Assembly: GCF_000316645.1 (NCBI RefSeq)
Contig: NC_019677.1
Coordinates: 1-64,000, forward strand
DNA: 64,000 bases
Reading direction: 5' to 3'
Source: Nostoc sp. PCC 7524
GTDB taxonomy: Bacteria > Cyanobacteriota > Cyanobacteriia > Cyanobacteriales > Nostocaceae
Shown: positions 24,494-41,660 of the stretch, piece after piece
Numbering within the stretch: the stretch's first letter is position 1
How the letters are laid out: each line of letters begins with the position of its first letter
Notes under the pieces: generated by a model
What the model saw: the letters and a program-made list of their open reading frames with translations, nothing else
The model's database searches: none
What the model was told of the DNA's origin: nothing
Translations under genes and position numbers: made by a program

Positions 24494-25702
24494 CTAAGAA
24501 TCGGAGGGGCGATCGCCTATTTCATGAAAATAGCGGGAAAATAAAAGTTGTGCAGCCTGACGATGTTTTTCCACTAATTCAGGAGGAGATAAGACTTCTA
24601 CCTTATCCATATAACGATAAACCCACAAACTAAACTCATCTAAAGAACGAGGTGGTAAATCTACAGCATATTCTACAAATGTATATTCTCCAGTGATTTT
24701 GTTTATGGGTCCTTTAGTAATTTTTTGACGGAGATGACGACGCTCTCCTTCTAAAATAAAAGCTGATACTGGTGAAAAAAATCGCACTTTAACAGGAATG
24801 AATGCCAGTTTCCCAGCTAATTCTAATTGTTGTGGTTCTGGTTCTCCTAAATTAAAACCCCAACCGTTTTCAAATAATTTATAGGCTTTGGCTAAACTTT
24901 CTCTTTGTTTTTCTAACCCCCGTGGTTGTATTTTCAACGGGTAGCAGTGGCTATTGAAACGATTTAAACGTCCCATTACTAAATGCCCGGTTTCATAAAT
25001 TTCATATAGTAAATACCAAGCAATATCATAGTAAATTAACTGTAAAGGAAAGACTTGAAAACGTCCAATGCGATTGGAATTATAAAGGTCACGACTGCGA
25101 GAAATTTCAATTGCTTGTCCTTGATTAACGGCTTGTTCTAATAATGGTAATTGATGAAATAGCGTATCTTGGTGTTGTCCCCTTGCTGCCATATCTTCTG
25201 GATCTGTATAATTAATGGCACGGTTGAGATGTTGACGAGTAGGGTAAAAAAATTCGCCTTTGAGTTCCATATCTAACCCTCGTAATCTTTTACTGAGAGT
25301 TTCATAAATGCGTCTAACTTGGGCATCACCTTGATATTGCGCTTGAGACGCTAGTGCGTTAAAGGCTACTTTTAATTCTGTGGTAGAAAGCGCACCAGTT
25401 CCTAAATAATATCCCCAGCGATACATCCGACGGTCAAGAATACCGTAATTTCTGAGAGTTTCTAAATCTTTTCGTAAGGTAGGAGTTGCCGGATAACCAT
25501 CTGGTAATTGTATATTTAATTCTTTCGCTAATTCCTGTAAATATATCCGTACCGAACTAAGTGCATCATGATTTTCATTATTATTAGAGTCAATAAAATC
25601 AGGACTACCTATACCTGGATATTTTAAAAAGGTAGCAATTAACAGTAGCAAACGTTCAAAAGCTAAACGTTCTGTGTAAGGGTGAGCAGGTTTTTTAGGC
25701 AT
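24494..25702 (-). CDS. WYL-domain regulator of the CRISPR locus
   Basis: A 402-residue protein. The N-terminal part (TERLAFERLLLLIATFLKYPG, then TLRKDLETLRNYGILDR, about 80-96) is a winged-helix-like DNA-binding region. The WYL domain lies in the middle (VFPLQLIYYDIAWYLLYEI, about 215-233, and the RLNRF motif). WYL proteins bind nucleic acid or nucleotide ligands and often control CRISPR operons; a Synechocystis WYL protein represses a cas operon. It is divergent from csx18-cas1-cas2, so it most likely regulates them. Confidence 0.75.
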   Translation of the reverse strand: MPKKPAHPYTERLAFERLLLLIATFLKYPGIGSPDFIDSNNNENHDALSSVRIYLQELAKELNIQLPDGYPATPTLRKDLETLRNYGILDRRMYRWGYYLGTGALSTTELKVAFNALASQAQYQGDAQVRRIYETLSKRLRGLDMELKGEFFYPTRQHLNRAINYTDPEDMAARGQHQDTLFHQLPLLEQAVNQGQAIEISRSRDLYNSNRIGRFQVFPLQLIYYDIAWYLLYEIYETGHLVMGRLNRFNSHCYPLKIQPRGLEKQRESLAKAYKLFENGWGFNLGEPEPQQLELAGKLAFIPVKVRFFSPVSAFILEGERRHLRQKITKGPINKITGEYTFVEYAVDLPPRSLDEFSLWVYRYMDKVEVLSPPELVEKHRQAAQLLFSRYFHEIGDRPSDS

Positions 25703-25920
25703 TGTTCAAGTAATTACGCAGGTTTGTATTTACAGGAAACTCATCCGATTACAAAAAGAAAATATTTGGACTGCTAGTGGAAATTAGCTGCAAGTATTGT
25801 CAATATTGGTTTATAGCAGATAGCTGTAATAATTTAGTTTATCTCCTTTTTCTGGCTTTTCAGTAATTCAGGGTTTATCGTAGTCAACATCATCACTTTC
25901 AAGTCAGGCCTATCTACACT

Positions 25921-26196
25921 ATGTATATCTCTCGACGTGCTGCTACTGCCAGAAATATTTCTGTATCTGCTGTTAATGGTGGTATTACTTTAGTAATTTT
26001 GTTAATTGCGCCTCTGGGTTTAGCAGCAGTAATTATTAATACTTTATTAGTTACAGTTTCTACTTATATAATTTCTAGTATGGCGGATAGGATAGTTTTG
26101 TGGTTAGAACCGGAACAAAGGGCAGAATTAGCTTCTTCTGGAGAAGATGAACATCGTTCTACACGCAAGTCTCATTTACAACGATGGTGGCGTTAA
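25921..26196 (+). CDS. csx18: CRISPR-associated membrane protein Csx18
   Basis: A 91-residue protein with one long hydrophobic region (GGITLVILLIAPLGLAAVII, about 21-40, continuing to about 62). This architecture, with a conserved start MYISRRAATAR and a location before cas1 in cyanobacterial type III loci, fits Csx18. It would anchor to the inner or thylakoid membrane. Csx18 function is not established. Confidence 0.75.
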   Translation: MYISRRAATARNISVSAVNGGITLVILLIAPLGLAAVIINTLLVTVSTYIISSMADRIVLWLEPEQRAELASSGEDEHRSTRKSHLQRWWR

Positions 26197-26335
26197 TAAT
26201 ATATTGATTGGGGAATAGGCAACAGGGAATAGGGACTGATGAAGAAGTTTTTGAATTACAAATTACATAGGCGTAGCAAACTGCCACAGGCTATTACGCA
26301 TTGGTCTTAACAGTTCCTTCATCATTAGTAATTTC

Positions 26336-27325
26336 ATGCAAACTCTTTATGTTTCTGAGCAAAACTGCTATGTGTCTTTACAGAAAGAAACTTTGCTAGT
26401 TAAACAAGGGGAAACTGTATATGTGGAAGTGCAGTTACCTTTGCTAGAGCAAATTCTGATTTTTGGGCGCTCTCAGGTGACTACACAAGTCATTCGTGCT
26501 TGTTTATGGCGAGATATTCCCATTGCTTATTTATCACGGATGGGTTATTGCTATGGTAGAATTTTGCCAATTTCTAGGGGATATAGGCAGTTATCCCGTT
26601 ATCAACAACAGCTGTCCCCTATTGAAAGATTGGTTACTGCTAGGGCTATTGTAAAAGGCAAGTTGAAAAACAGTCGCGTACTGTTGCGAAGACAGAGGAA
26701 AAAGAAAGAGTCAGAGATTTTAGAACGGGTTTTACAAAGTTTAGATTATTTAGCTAGCCAAGCCGCCGAAGCTGATACTTGGGAGAGGTTAATGGGGTTT
26801 GAAGGTGCTGGTGCTGCTCAATATTTCTCTGCTTTTAGTGAATGTTTAACTAATCCTGATTTTGTGTTTTCTGGTCGTAGTCGTCGCCCTCCTGGAAACC
26901 CAGTAAATGCTATGCTGAGTTTTGGTTATCAAGTTCTGTGGAATCATCTATTAGCATTAATTGAAATTCAAGGTTTAGACCCCTATTATGCTTGTCTACA
27001 TCAAGGTCACGATGGTCATGCGGCATTGGCTTCTGATTTAATTGAGGAATTTCGCGCACCTTTAGTAGATTCTTTAGTGATGTGGTTAATTAATCGCAAA
27101 ATTGTTAGTGCTGAAGCTGATTTCGATTTCAAAAATGGTGGGTGCTATTTGAATGATTCGGGGAGAAAGAAATTTCTACGGGCTTTTGTACAGCGAATGA
27201 CTGAGCAAATACAAACTGAGGATGGAACCCAGCCTAAATGGGATTTACTAACTCAACAAGTCAAAGCTTTTAAACAGTTTGTCTACAATCCTAGTCATCA
27301 TTATCAGCCTTACAAAATTGATTAA
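26336..27325 (+). CDS. cas1: Spacer-integration endonuclease Cas1
   Basis: A 329-residue Cas1. The N-terminal beta domain is MQTLYVSEQNCYVSLQKETL, and the metal-binding residues are visible in the C-terminal lobe: Glu in MGFEGAGAAQYF, then His in HQGHDGHAALASDL and an acidic EEF. Cas1 with Cas2 inserts new spacers at the leader end of arrays. It is 8 bp before cas2 and 475 bp before array 2, whose leader it faces. Confidence 0.95.
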   Translation: MQTLYVSEQNCYVSLQKETLLVKQGETVYVEVQLPLLEQILIFGRSQVTTQVIRACLWRDIPIAYLSRMGYCYGRILPISRGYRQLSRYQQQLSPIERLVTARAIVKGKLKNSRVLLRRQRKKKESEILERVLQSLDYLASQAAEADTWERLMGFEGAGAAQYFSAFSECLTNPDFVFSGRSRRPPGNPVNAMLSFGYQVLWNHLLALIEIQGLDPYYACLHQGHDGHAALASDLIEEFRAPLVDSLVMWLINRKIVSAEADFDFKNGGCYLNDSGRKKFLRAFVQRMTEQIQTEDGTQPKWDLLTQQVKAFKQFVYNPSHHYQPYKID

Positions 27326-27333
27326 ATTTTACT

Positions 27334-27615
27334 ATGTTTTTGTATGTAATTTCCTACGATATTCCTTGTGATAAACGTCGTAAAAAGGTGGCTGACTTAT
27401 TAGAAGGGTATGGACAGCGTGTGCAGTATTCCGTGTTTGAATGTCAGTTAAATACAGAAAAGTATCAAGATTTGCGTCGTCGGTTAAGAAAACAACTGAA
27501 GTTAGAAGAGGATAACGTAAGGTTTTATCCGTTATCTAGGCATACTCTGTCTCAGGTGGAAACTTGGGGTGTAGGAATACCCGTGATTGAACCACCTAGT
27601 TCAATTATTATCTAG
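27334..27615 (+). CDS. cas2: Cas2
   Basis: A 93-residue ferredoxin-fold protein: FLYVISYDIPCDKRRKKVAD with the conserved Asp after the first strand, and VQYSVFECQL. It forms the dimer that bridges two Cas1 dimers. It immediately precedes the array 2 leader. Confidence 0.95.
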   Translation: MFLYVISYDIPCDKRRKKVADLLEGYGQRVQYSVFECQLNTEKYQDLRRRLRKQLKLEEDNVRFYPLSRHTLSQVETWGVGIPVIEPPSSIII

Positions 27616-27799
27616 CTGTTTCCGAGGTTTGGGTGAAGTAGCTGGAGTATTGATTTTTTGGTTGTGACCTTCGGTAGCTTGTTGGATAAAGGTTACGGGG
27701 TTTTAAATGGTTGCTTTGTGGGCTGTTTGGCGGTGGTTTTTCCTGACCTTCGGAAACCGTCTCTGGATTTCTTACGGAGTAATGATTTAAAATCTAGGG
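27616..27799 (+). promoter_or_regulatory. Leader of CRISPR array 2
   Basis: 184 bp between cas2 and the first repeat, T- and G-rich on the plus strand, with the partly inverted repeats ACCTTCGG and CCTGACCTTCGG. It is expected to hold the array promoter and the integration signal. Confidence 0.65.
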
Positions 27800-32404
<4,605 letters not shown>

Positions 32405-32711
32405 GCTTTTAGATATGACTCCTAAAAAGGAGTATATACTTTTGAAGTATAAAAACATACTTACAAAATCAAAGAAATACACATGAACTATCACAGATGA
32501 ACAAGGAAAACCTATAGTTTGGTCAATTCATAAATAATAACTGATGTCAAACATAAGAAAATATTTGTGATAGAACTCATATAAAGAGGTAAAGCTTACA
32601 AATCAATGATTTCAGGATGATTTTGGCAAATGTTGAGATATTTTATATTCCTAGACAAATACTGAAATCCCTTAATACAATGCACATATCAGCTACATAA
32701 GGAAATTACTG
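32405..32711. other. Intergenic before the effector operon
   Basis: AT-rich, with an ACTCCTAAAAAGGAGT hairpin at 32420-32435 close to the array end. It presumably holds the cas10 operon promoter. No gene seen. Confidence 0.5.
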
Positions 32712-36778
<4,067 letters not shown>

Positions 36779-36787
36779 GAAAAATAC

Positions 36788-37567
36788 ATGATTGAATACA
36801 TCTACTTATATCTGCTTTCACCATTACATACAGGGGGTACAACCCAAGAAGGTAATTTATTAGGGATTGCCCGTGAATCTCATACTAATTTTCCGTATAT
36901 TCCTTCCAGTACCTTTCGTGGTAAAGTGCGGTCAATTGTCACAGATAAAGACACACAATATCAACTATTTGGCAATGACTTAAAGGATGGTCAACAATTA
37001 GAACAAGGAAATATTTGGATTGGTGACGCTTCTATATTATGGTTGCCAGTACCATCATTAAGTCATAGCGTAGTTTGGATTAGTTGCCCCATGTTATTAC
37101 AACGTTGGCAACGTTTACAAGGTGGTAGATTACCCATACCGCCTGAATATAGTTGTAACTTTGCCAATGGTTCTGCTGTTTATCTCAAAGATGCAATTAT
37201 TCAAGCTAATCAATTACAAACTTGGGCAACATCAGAAGAATTTGTACCTAAATCTTCAGCAACCAGTTCTGTAAATCGTTTATTAGTTTTACCTGATAAG
37301 CATTGTGCCACATTAATTCAAATGAGTTTATGGCGACAAGTAAAAATCAAATTAGATGAACACAAATCAGTAGATGGTGGTTTCCGTTATGAAGAAGCAA
37401 TTCCACCAGATACATTAATGTATCTACCTTGGGGAATTACATCTCAAGCTAATGGAATATCACAAAAATCTTACAATAATTTCAAAAACTTATTAGCAGC
37501 CAATGAAATACTACAAATTGGGGGACAAGAAAGTTTAGGGCGGGGATTTGTCCAACAATGGATGTAA
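36788..37567 (+). CDS. cmr4: Cmr4 RAMP protein (Cas7 group)
   Basis: A 259-residue backbone protein (YLYLLSPLHTGG, then RESHTNFPYIPSSTFRGKVRS, and the glycine-rich ESLGRGFVQQW end). Copies of Cmr4 line the crRNA and normally cut target RNA every six bases using an Asp just before the QRE(R)HT segment. Here the matching stretch is GNLLGIARESHT, with no Asp. RNA cleavage may therefore be weak or absent. Same-strand operon. Confidence 0.9.
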   Translation: MIEYIYLYLLSPLHTGGTTQEGNLLGIARESHTNFPYIPSSTFRGKVRSIVTDKDTQYQLFGNDLKDGQQLEQGNIWIGDASILWLPVPSLSHSVVWISCPMLLQRWQRLQGGRLPIPPEYSCNFANGSAVYLKDAIIQANQLQTWATSEEFVPKSSATSSVNRLLVLPDKHCATLIQMSLWRQVKIKLDEHKSVDGGFRYEEAIPPDTLMYLPWGITSQANGISQKSYNNFKNLLAANEILQIGGQESLGRGFVQQWM

Positions 37568-37587
37568 AAGTATTTAAGGAAATTAAT

Positions 37588-37983
37588 ATGACATTTGACC
37601 CTAGAACAATTGCCACACCTATCTACGATGCTTTAAATAATTTGCGTTCTCTACCCAATCAAGATGACACTCGTTTGAAACAACAAAAAAGTCAAGCAGT
37701 GGAACTCTATACTTATCTTTCCACTTGGGGAATGATGCGGTTAAAAGCTGAAGAGATGGCATTACCTGAAGGAATGAAGGGTAAAAAACAAGTAGTAGAA
37801 AAATTTTTTGAATCTTTACAAACTATTTCAGGAATACCAAATCTATCTGGTCAACAAGGTTTAACAACTTTGAGGAATCTTAATACAGATGAATATTTAG
37901 GTTTAACGGGTTTGGGGCTAGCTTTAGCACAAGAGTTTAGTTTTTGGGCTACTGCAATTTATACAGGTATTGAGGGAGACTAA
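37588..37983 (+). CDS. cmr5: Cmr5 small subunit (Cas11 group)
   Basis: A 131-residue, all-helical small subunit. I prefer MTFDPRT as start because AAGGA lies 8-12 nt upstream; an in-frame ATG 30 bases earlier overlaps cmr4. Cmr5 forms the inner filament of the complex beside Cmr4. Confidence 0.85.
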   Translation: MTFDPRTIATPIYDALNNLRSLPNQDDTRLKQQKSQAVELYTYLSTWGMMRLKAEEMALPEGMKGKKQVVEKFFESLQTISGIPNLSGQQGLTTLRNLNTDEYLGLTGLGLALAQEFSFWATAIYTGIEGD

Positions 37984-37988
37984 AAATT

Positions 37989-39905
37989 ATGGTATTTGAA
38001 AGACCTAATCAACCTAAAAAACCTCAATCACCTGCAAATGCAACACCAAATATAAATCAACCCAGAAGAGTAATTAATGTTGGGGTTGATAACGGTGGTG
38101 GTAATCGTGGTAATGGTAATAACAATCAACCTCCTATACCGTCTCCCTGGTTGAATCCAGAAAACCCACCTCAGCCACATTCAGAAGCCAGTTTTGTAGA
38201 ATATTTGCGTTGGATGCGATCGCCCGATAGTCACTACAAAGATCCAACGAAAGTGCAAATATTGCAAATGGCGGAACAGGGGGCAAAATATTCAAAGCGA
38301 TTACAAGAACTCACAAAACGCACAGAATTAATAGCCCAAAATAGTTTTAGGGTTCAATGTCCTTGGAGAATTAGAGTTGGAGGACACCGAGGACCAGAAA
38401 GTATCTTATTACCTGCTTTTGATGCTTTGGGTATTCCTTATATTCCCTCTAGCACCCTGCGCGGTGTGGCCAGAACGCAAGCTATTAGGGAAATAATGGC
38501 ACAAAAAAATATTGAATGGAAAGATGCAGAAAAACAAATTGCACCTTGGTTTGGGTCTTTAGATGCTAAAAATCCAAGCGATCGCTCAGGGAAAGTTGTA
38601 TTTTTAGATGCTTATCCTTTAGCCAATCAAAATCAAAATGTATTAGCTGTAGATATGGCTAATAATATTTGGCAATGGGAGAATAATTCACCAAAATACA
38701 GTCCTAATCCCAATCCATTTCTAAATTTAGAAAAACCCATGTTTATTATTGGATTAAGGTTAGCCAATGGTTACCAAAATCAACAAATTCTAGAACAAGT
38801 TAAACATTGGTTAATTAGAGGTTTACAAGCTGGAGTAGGCTCTCAGATTAACACTGGGTATGGTCAATTAAACCCCGCAGGTAAAGTTACTCCTAAAAGT
38901 GAATTTTTCAGAATCGATTTTATTGTAGAAGGTCAATTAATTCATGGTCATCAAAAGTTTAAAAATGTTAACCAGCCTTATCAAAAAGACAAAGAAGGTA
39001 AATTGAGAACTGATAACAAGGGAAACTTAAAACCAGATACAATTAATCATGCAGAAGTCCGTCCCGTTGCATTCAAATCAATGCTACGTTATTGGTTTAG
39101 AACTTTTGCATTAGGAGTTTTAGAACCTGAAACAGTTCAATACTGGGAAAATCAAATCTTTGGTGGAATTAATCCTAGTAAAGAATATGGCTGGTTAATG
39201 GTCAGAGTTTTAGAAGGTAAAACCATTAGAGATAATTCTCTAAACAGAGATGATGATTTTGGTGAACAATCCGGAATTTTAACATTAAATTACTCACCCG
39301 GAACACCCAATAATCAAAAAGATAATTTCCAAAAATTAATTACAAATCTTACTTGGCTAATGTTTCATTTAGGTGGTATTGGGCAAGGAGCAAGAAGACC
39401 ATGTTATTCTCGCAGAAATCGCCAATATGCCCCCTGGTGGCGTGGTTCAAATTTGATAGCTGATAGTCAAGATTCATTTTGGGAATTACCTGAAAATACT
39501 CAAAAATTTCAAAGATTGTTCAGACAAAGAATAGAAGCATTCTATCAAGCAATACAAGGTTTAGGCATAAATTTTAACTATCGTCAGACAAGAAATTGTG
39601 GTTTAGTTAGTAATCACCAATGGACAGAAGCTATTGATGCTAATTGTCGGATAATTGTCTGTTCTGGAAAAGAAGTGTTGGGTAAACCTTATGCGTTAGC
39701 AGTTCTCCATAGCAAAGAATTAAAGTTCAATGATAATTATGACGGTAATCTTTGCGGAAAAGTAGGTAGAGAAGTCAAACCTTCCCCTGTATGGATTGCA
39801 GATTTAGGTGATTACCAAGTAGTCACCGTATTTGGTGCTAGTGAAAATCCCCGTAGAAATTATTTAGAAAAATTACAAAACAAACTCCAAATCTTTCCCC
39901 TATGA
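37989..39905 (+). CDS. cmr6/cmr1: Cmr6-Cmr1 fusion
   Basis: A 638-residue protein with two RAMP modules. After a low-complexity Asn/Pro/Gly-rich start (about 1-60), the first (about 115-310) carries GIPYIPSSTLRGVARTQA and a GVGSQINTGYGQ glycine loop, as in Cmr6. The second (about 310-638) has AEVRPVAFKSMLRYWFRT and the GGIGQGARRP loop, as in Cmr1. Both normally cap the target-3' end of the complex as separate subunits. The stop overlaps the next start (ATGA). Confidence 0.82.
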   Translation: MVFERPNQPKKPQSPANATPNINQPRRVINVGVDNGGGNRGNGNNNQPPIPSPWLNPENPPQPHSEASFVEYLRWMRSPDSHYKDPTKVQILQMAEQGAKYSKRLQELTKRTELIAQNSFRVQCPWRIRVGGHRGPESILLPAFDALGIPYIPSSTLRGVARTQAIREIMAQKNIEWKDAEKQIAPWFGSLDAKNPSDRSGKVVFLDAYPLANQNQNVLAVDMANNIWQWENNSPKYSPNPNPFLNLEKPMFIIGLRLANGYQNQQILEQVKHWLIRGLQAGVGSQINTGYGQLNPAGKVTPKSEFFRIDFIVEGQLIHGHQKFKNVNQPYQKDKEGKLRTDNKGNLKPDTINHAEVRPVAFKSMLRYWFRTFALGVLEPETVQYWENQIFGGINPSKEYGWLMVRVLEGKTIRDNSLNRDDDFGEQSGILTLNYSPGTPNNQKDNFQKLITNLTWLMFHLGGIGQGARRPCYSRRNRQYAPWWRGSNLIADSQDSFWELPENTQKFQRLFRQRIEAFYQAIQGLGINFNYRQTRNCGLVSNHQWTEAIDANCRIIVCSGKEVLGKPYALAVLHSKELKFNDNYDGNLCGKVGREVKPSPVWIADLGDYQVVTVFGASENPRRNYLEKLQNKLQIFPL

Positions 39906-41431
39906 AAACAACAAATAGCACGAATCATGTTAATACTCTCATCATCACCGTAGGAACTAGGCAAATAGGTTGGCGTTGTAAAGATGGCATCATCCGTTCC
40001 TTTGGTGCAGATGGTAATATTGGCTATCCAGCCCATATCAAGGAATTATATCAAGAATTAGGAATAGAACGAGGTAATCATCTAGAAGGTGATACAACCT
40101 ATCCTTGGAGTGGTCGAGATTTAGGACAACGCTACTATGAATATTGTAAAGAATGGCTAGGTGGTGATTTTAATAATATTGAATTATTGCTAGATAAAAC
40201 AATTATTGGATCAGGAATTAAACAAGGATTAAAACATATTATTCTTTGGGGTACAGACCAACCAGAAAACATTCCTTGGAATTATCGCCGCCTTGATACA
40301 CTGTGGATAGCAGAATTAATGGCAGGTAAAATTAAAAGTTTATTTCCTGATGTTAGAGTTGATATTCATGCACCAAAAATCAACGCTAATGATAGCGAAG
40401 CAATTCGGCAAGAATTAGAACAATTAGTTTTAAAAGAAGCTATCAATGCTTTTTCACCTACTAAAGATGAAGAATTTGTACTCTGGATACAAACAAAAGG
40501 ATGTACCCCTGTAATTGCTTCTAATGTAGAAATTTGTGCAGCAGCTTTAGTCCGTCAATATCAAGTATTTAATGCCAGTCCTGATGAACCAAAGGAATTT
40601 TTTACTAAATTAGAAAATGGTTTAGTAACTGCTAATCATTCTCAGAGTTTTACATTAATTCCAATGGCAGAATATTTTTGGTCATTGGAAAAACTACGTA
40701 TTAAATCAGCTTGGGAAAGAGGCGATTTTTCTGAAGCACAAATTTGGTTATCAGTCCACCAAAATCGTCATAAAGTTTTATATAAATTAGCTGGTTTTTT
40801 AGCACAATATAGCAATTGTGAATCAAATGATGAGTTTTACAGCAAACTCAAAGATTGGATAGGTTCTAATGATGTGAGTAACTTAGTTAATGCAGAACAA
40901 GTTACAACTTGGAAAACCCAAATTCAAAAAATGCAAGCTGACAAAACTATTAATCTATGGGAATCTACCATTATCTTAGAACTGTGTCTGAAACGAGAAA
41001 CTTATACAACAGCATTTATTCAGTTTGCTCAACTCTTAGAACGATTATTATATATCCAATCAATAACACACAATTGGATTGCTAAAGGTTGGATATTAGC
41101 TAAAAGTAATGACCCATCGCTAGCAGAATTAATGCAAGGTTGGTGTCAGTATAAAAGATTCAATCAAGATAGTAAATGGTCTAAACTGTTGTACGATATT
41201 CGGCAAAACCGTAATCAAATTATTCATAAAGGTGAATCTATCACACCAAGAATAATTCGTGCTATCTGGGCTAATAATGGTTTCCCTGTTCAATACCCAG
41301 AAACAGCAGAAGTCATTAAGAACTTGATGATGGATGTACTCAAAGAAATTAGCACACCTCCTAGCTTGGATCAATTGTTGATGCGATCGCTATATCAATG
41401 GGGGCTGAATTATCTTCAAGATGCTAGTTAA
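39902..41431 (+). CDS. CARF-HEPN ribonuclease, Csx1/Csm6-like
   Basis: A 509-residue protein. The N-terminal half looks like a CARF sensor (TLIITVGTRQIGW at about 12-24, then HIILWGTDQP and VRVDIHAP), which would bind cyclic oligoadenylate. Near the C-terminus RNQIIH (about R437-H442) is the RX4H motif of HEPN RNases, within a helical domain. Once bound by Cas10's second messenger it should cut RNA non-specifically. It is the last gene of the operon, translationally coupled to the cmr6/cmr1 fusion. Assignment to a named subfamily is uncertain. Confidence 0.75.
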   Translation: MKTTNSTNHVNTLIITVGTRQIGWRCKDGIIRSFGADGNIGYPAHIKELYQELGIERGNHLEGDTTYPWSGRDLGQRYYEYCKEWLGGDFNNIELLLDKTIIGSGIKQGLKHIILWGTDQPENIPWNYRRLDTLWIAELMAGKIKSLFPDVRVDIHAPKINANDSEAIRQELEQLVLKEAINAFSPTKDEEFVLWIQTKGCTPVIASNVEICAAALVRQYQVFNASPDEPKEFFTKLENGLVTANHSQSFTLIPMAEYFWSLEKLRIKSAWERGDFSEAQIWLSVHQNRHKVLYKLAGFLAQYSNCESNDEFYSKLKDWIGSNDVSNLVNAEQVTTWKTQIQKMQADKTINLWESTIILELCLKRETYTTAFIQFAQLLERLLYIQSITHNWIAKGWILAKSNDPSLAELMQGWCQYKRFNQDSKWSKLLYDIRQNRNQIIHKGESITPRIIRAIWANNGFPVQYPETAEVIKNLMMDVLKEISTPPSLDQLLMRSLYQWGLNYLQDAS

Positions 41432-41660
41432 TACTTTACCTGAATGCTCATAGAGTTAGTTTTACTAATTGTACATTGCAAATTTATCAAAGATTAAGGG
41501 TCAACCTGAGTTTAGACATTTCCCATGCTGCATCTTGAGAAAACGCAACTATAACAATAAGCGATCGCCTCCAACCAAATTCTTAGAGGAAAAATCAAGT
41601 ATGCGATCGCCCCTGTAAAGGGCAAACTACCAGTAGAACCGCCCCTGTAAACATCTACCT
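41432..41660. other. Intergenic with dispersed motif
   Basis: HIP1 sites and one TTCTTAGAGGAAAA motif (41579) separate the CRISPR operon from the NERD gene, so the latter probably has its own promoter. Confidence 0.45.
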
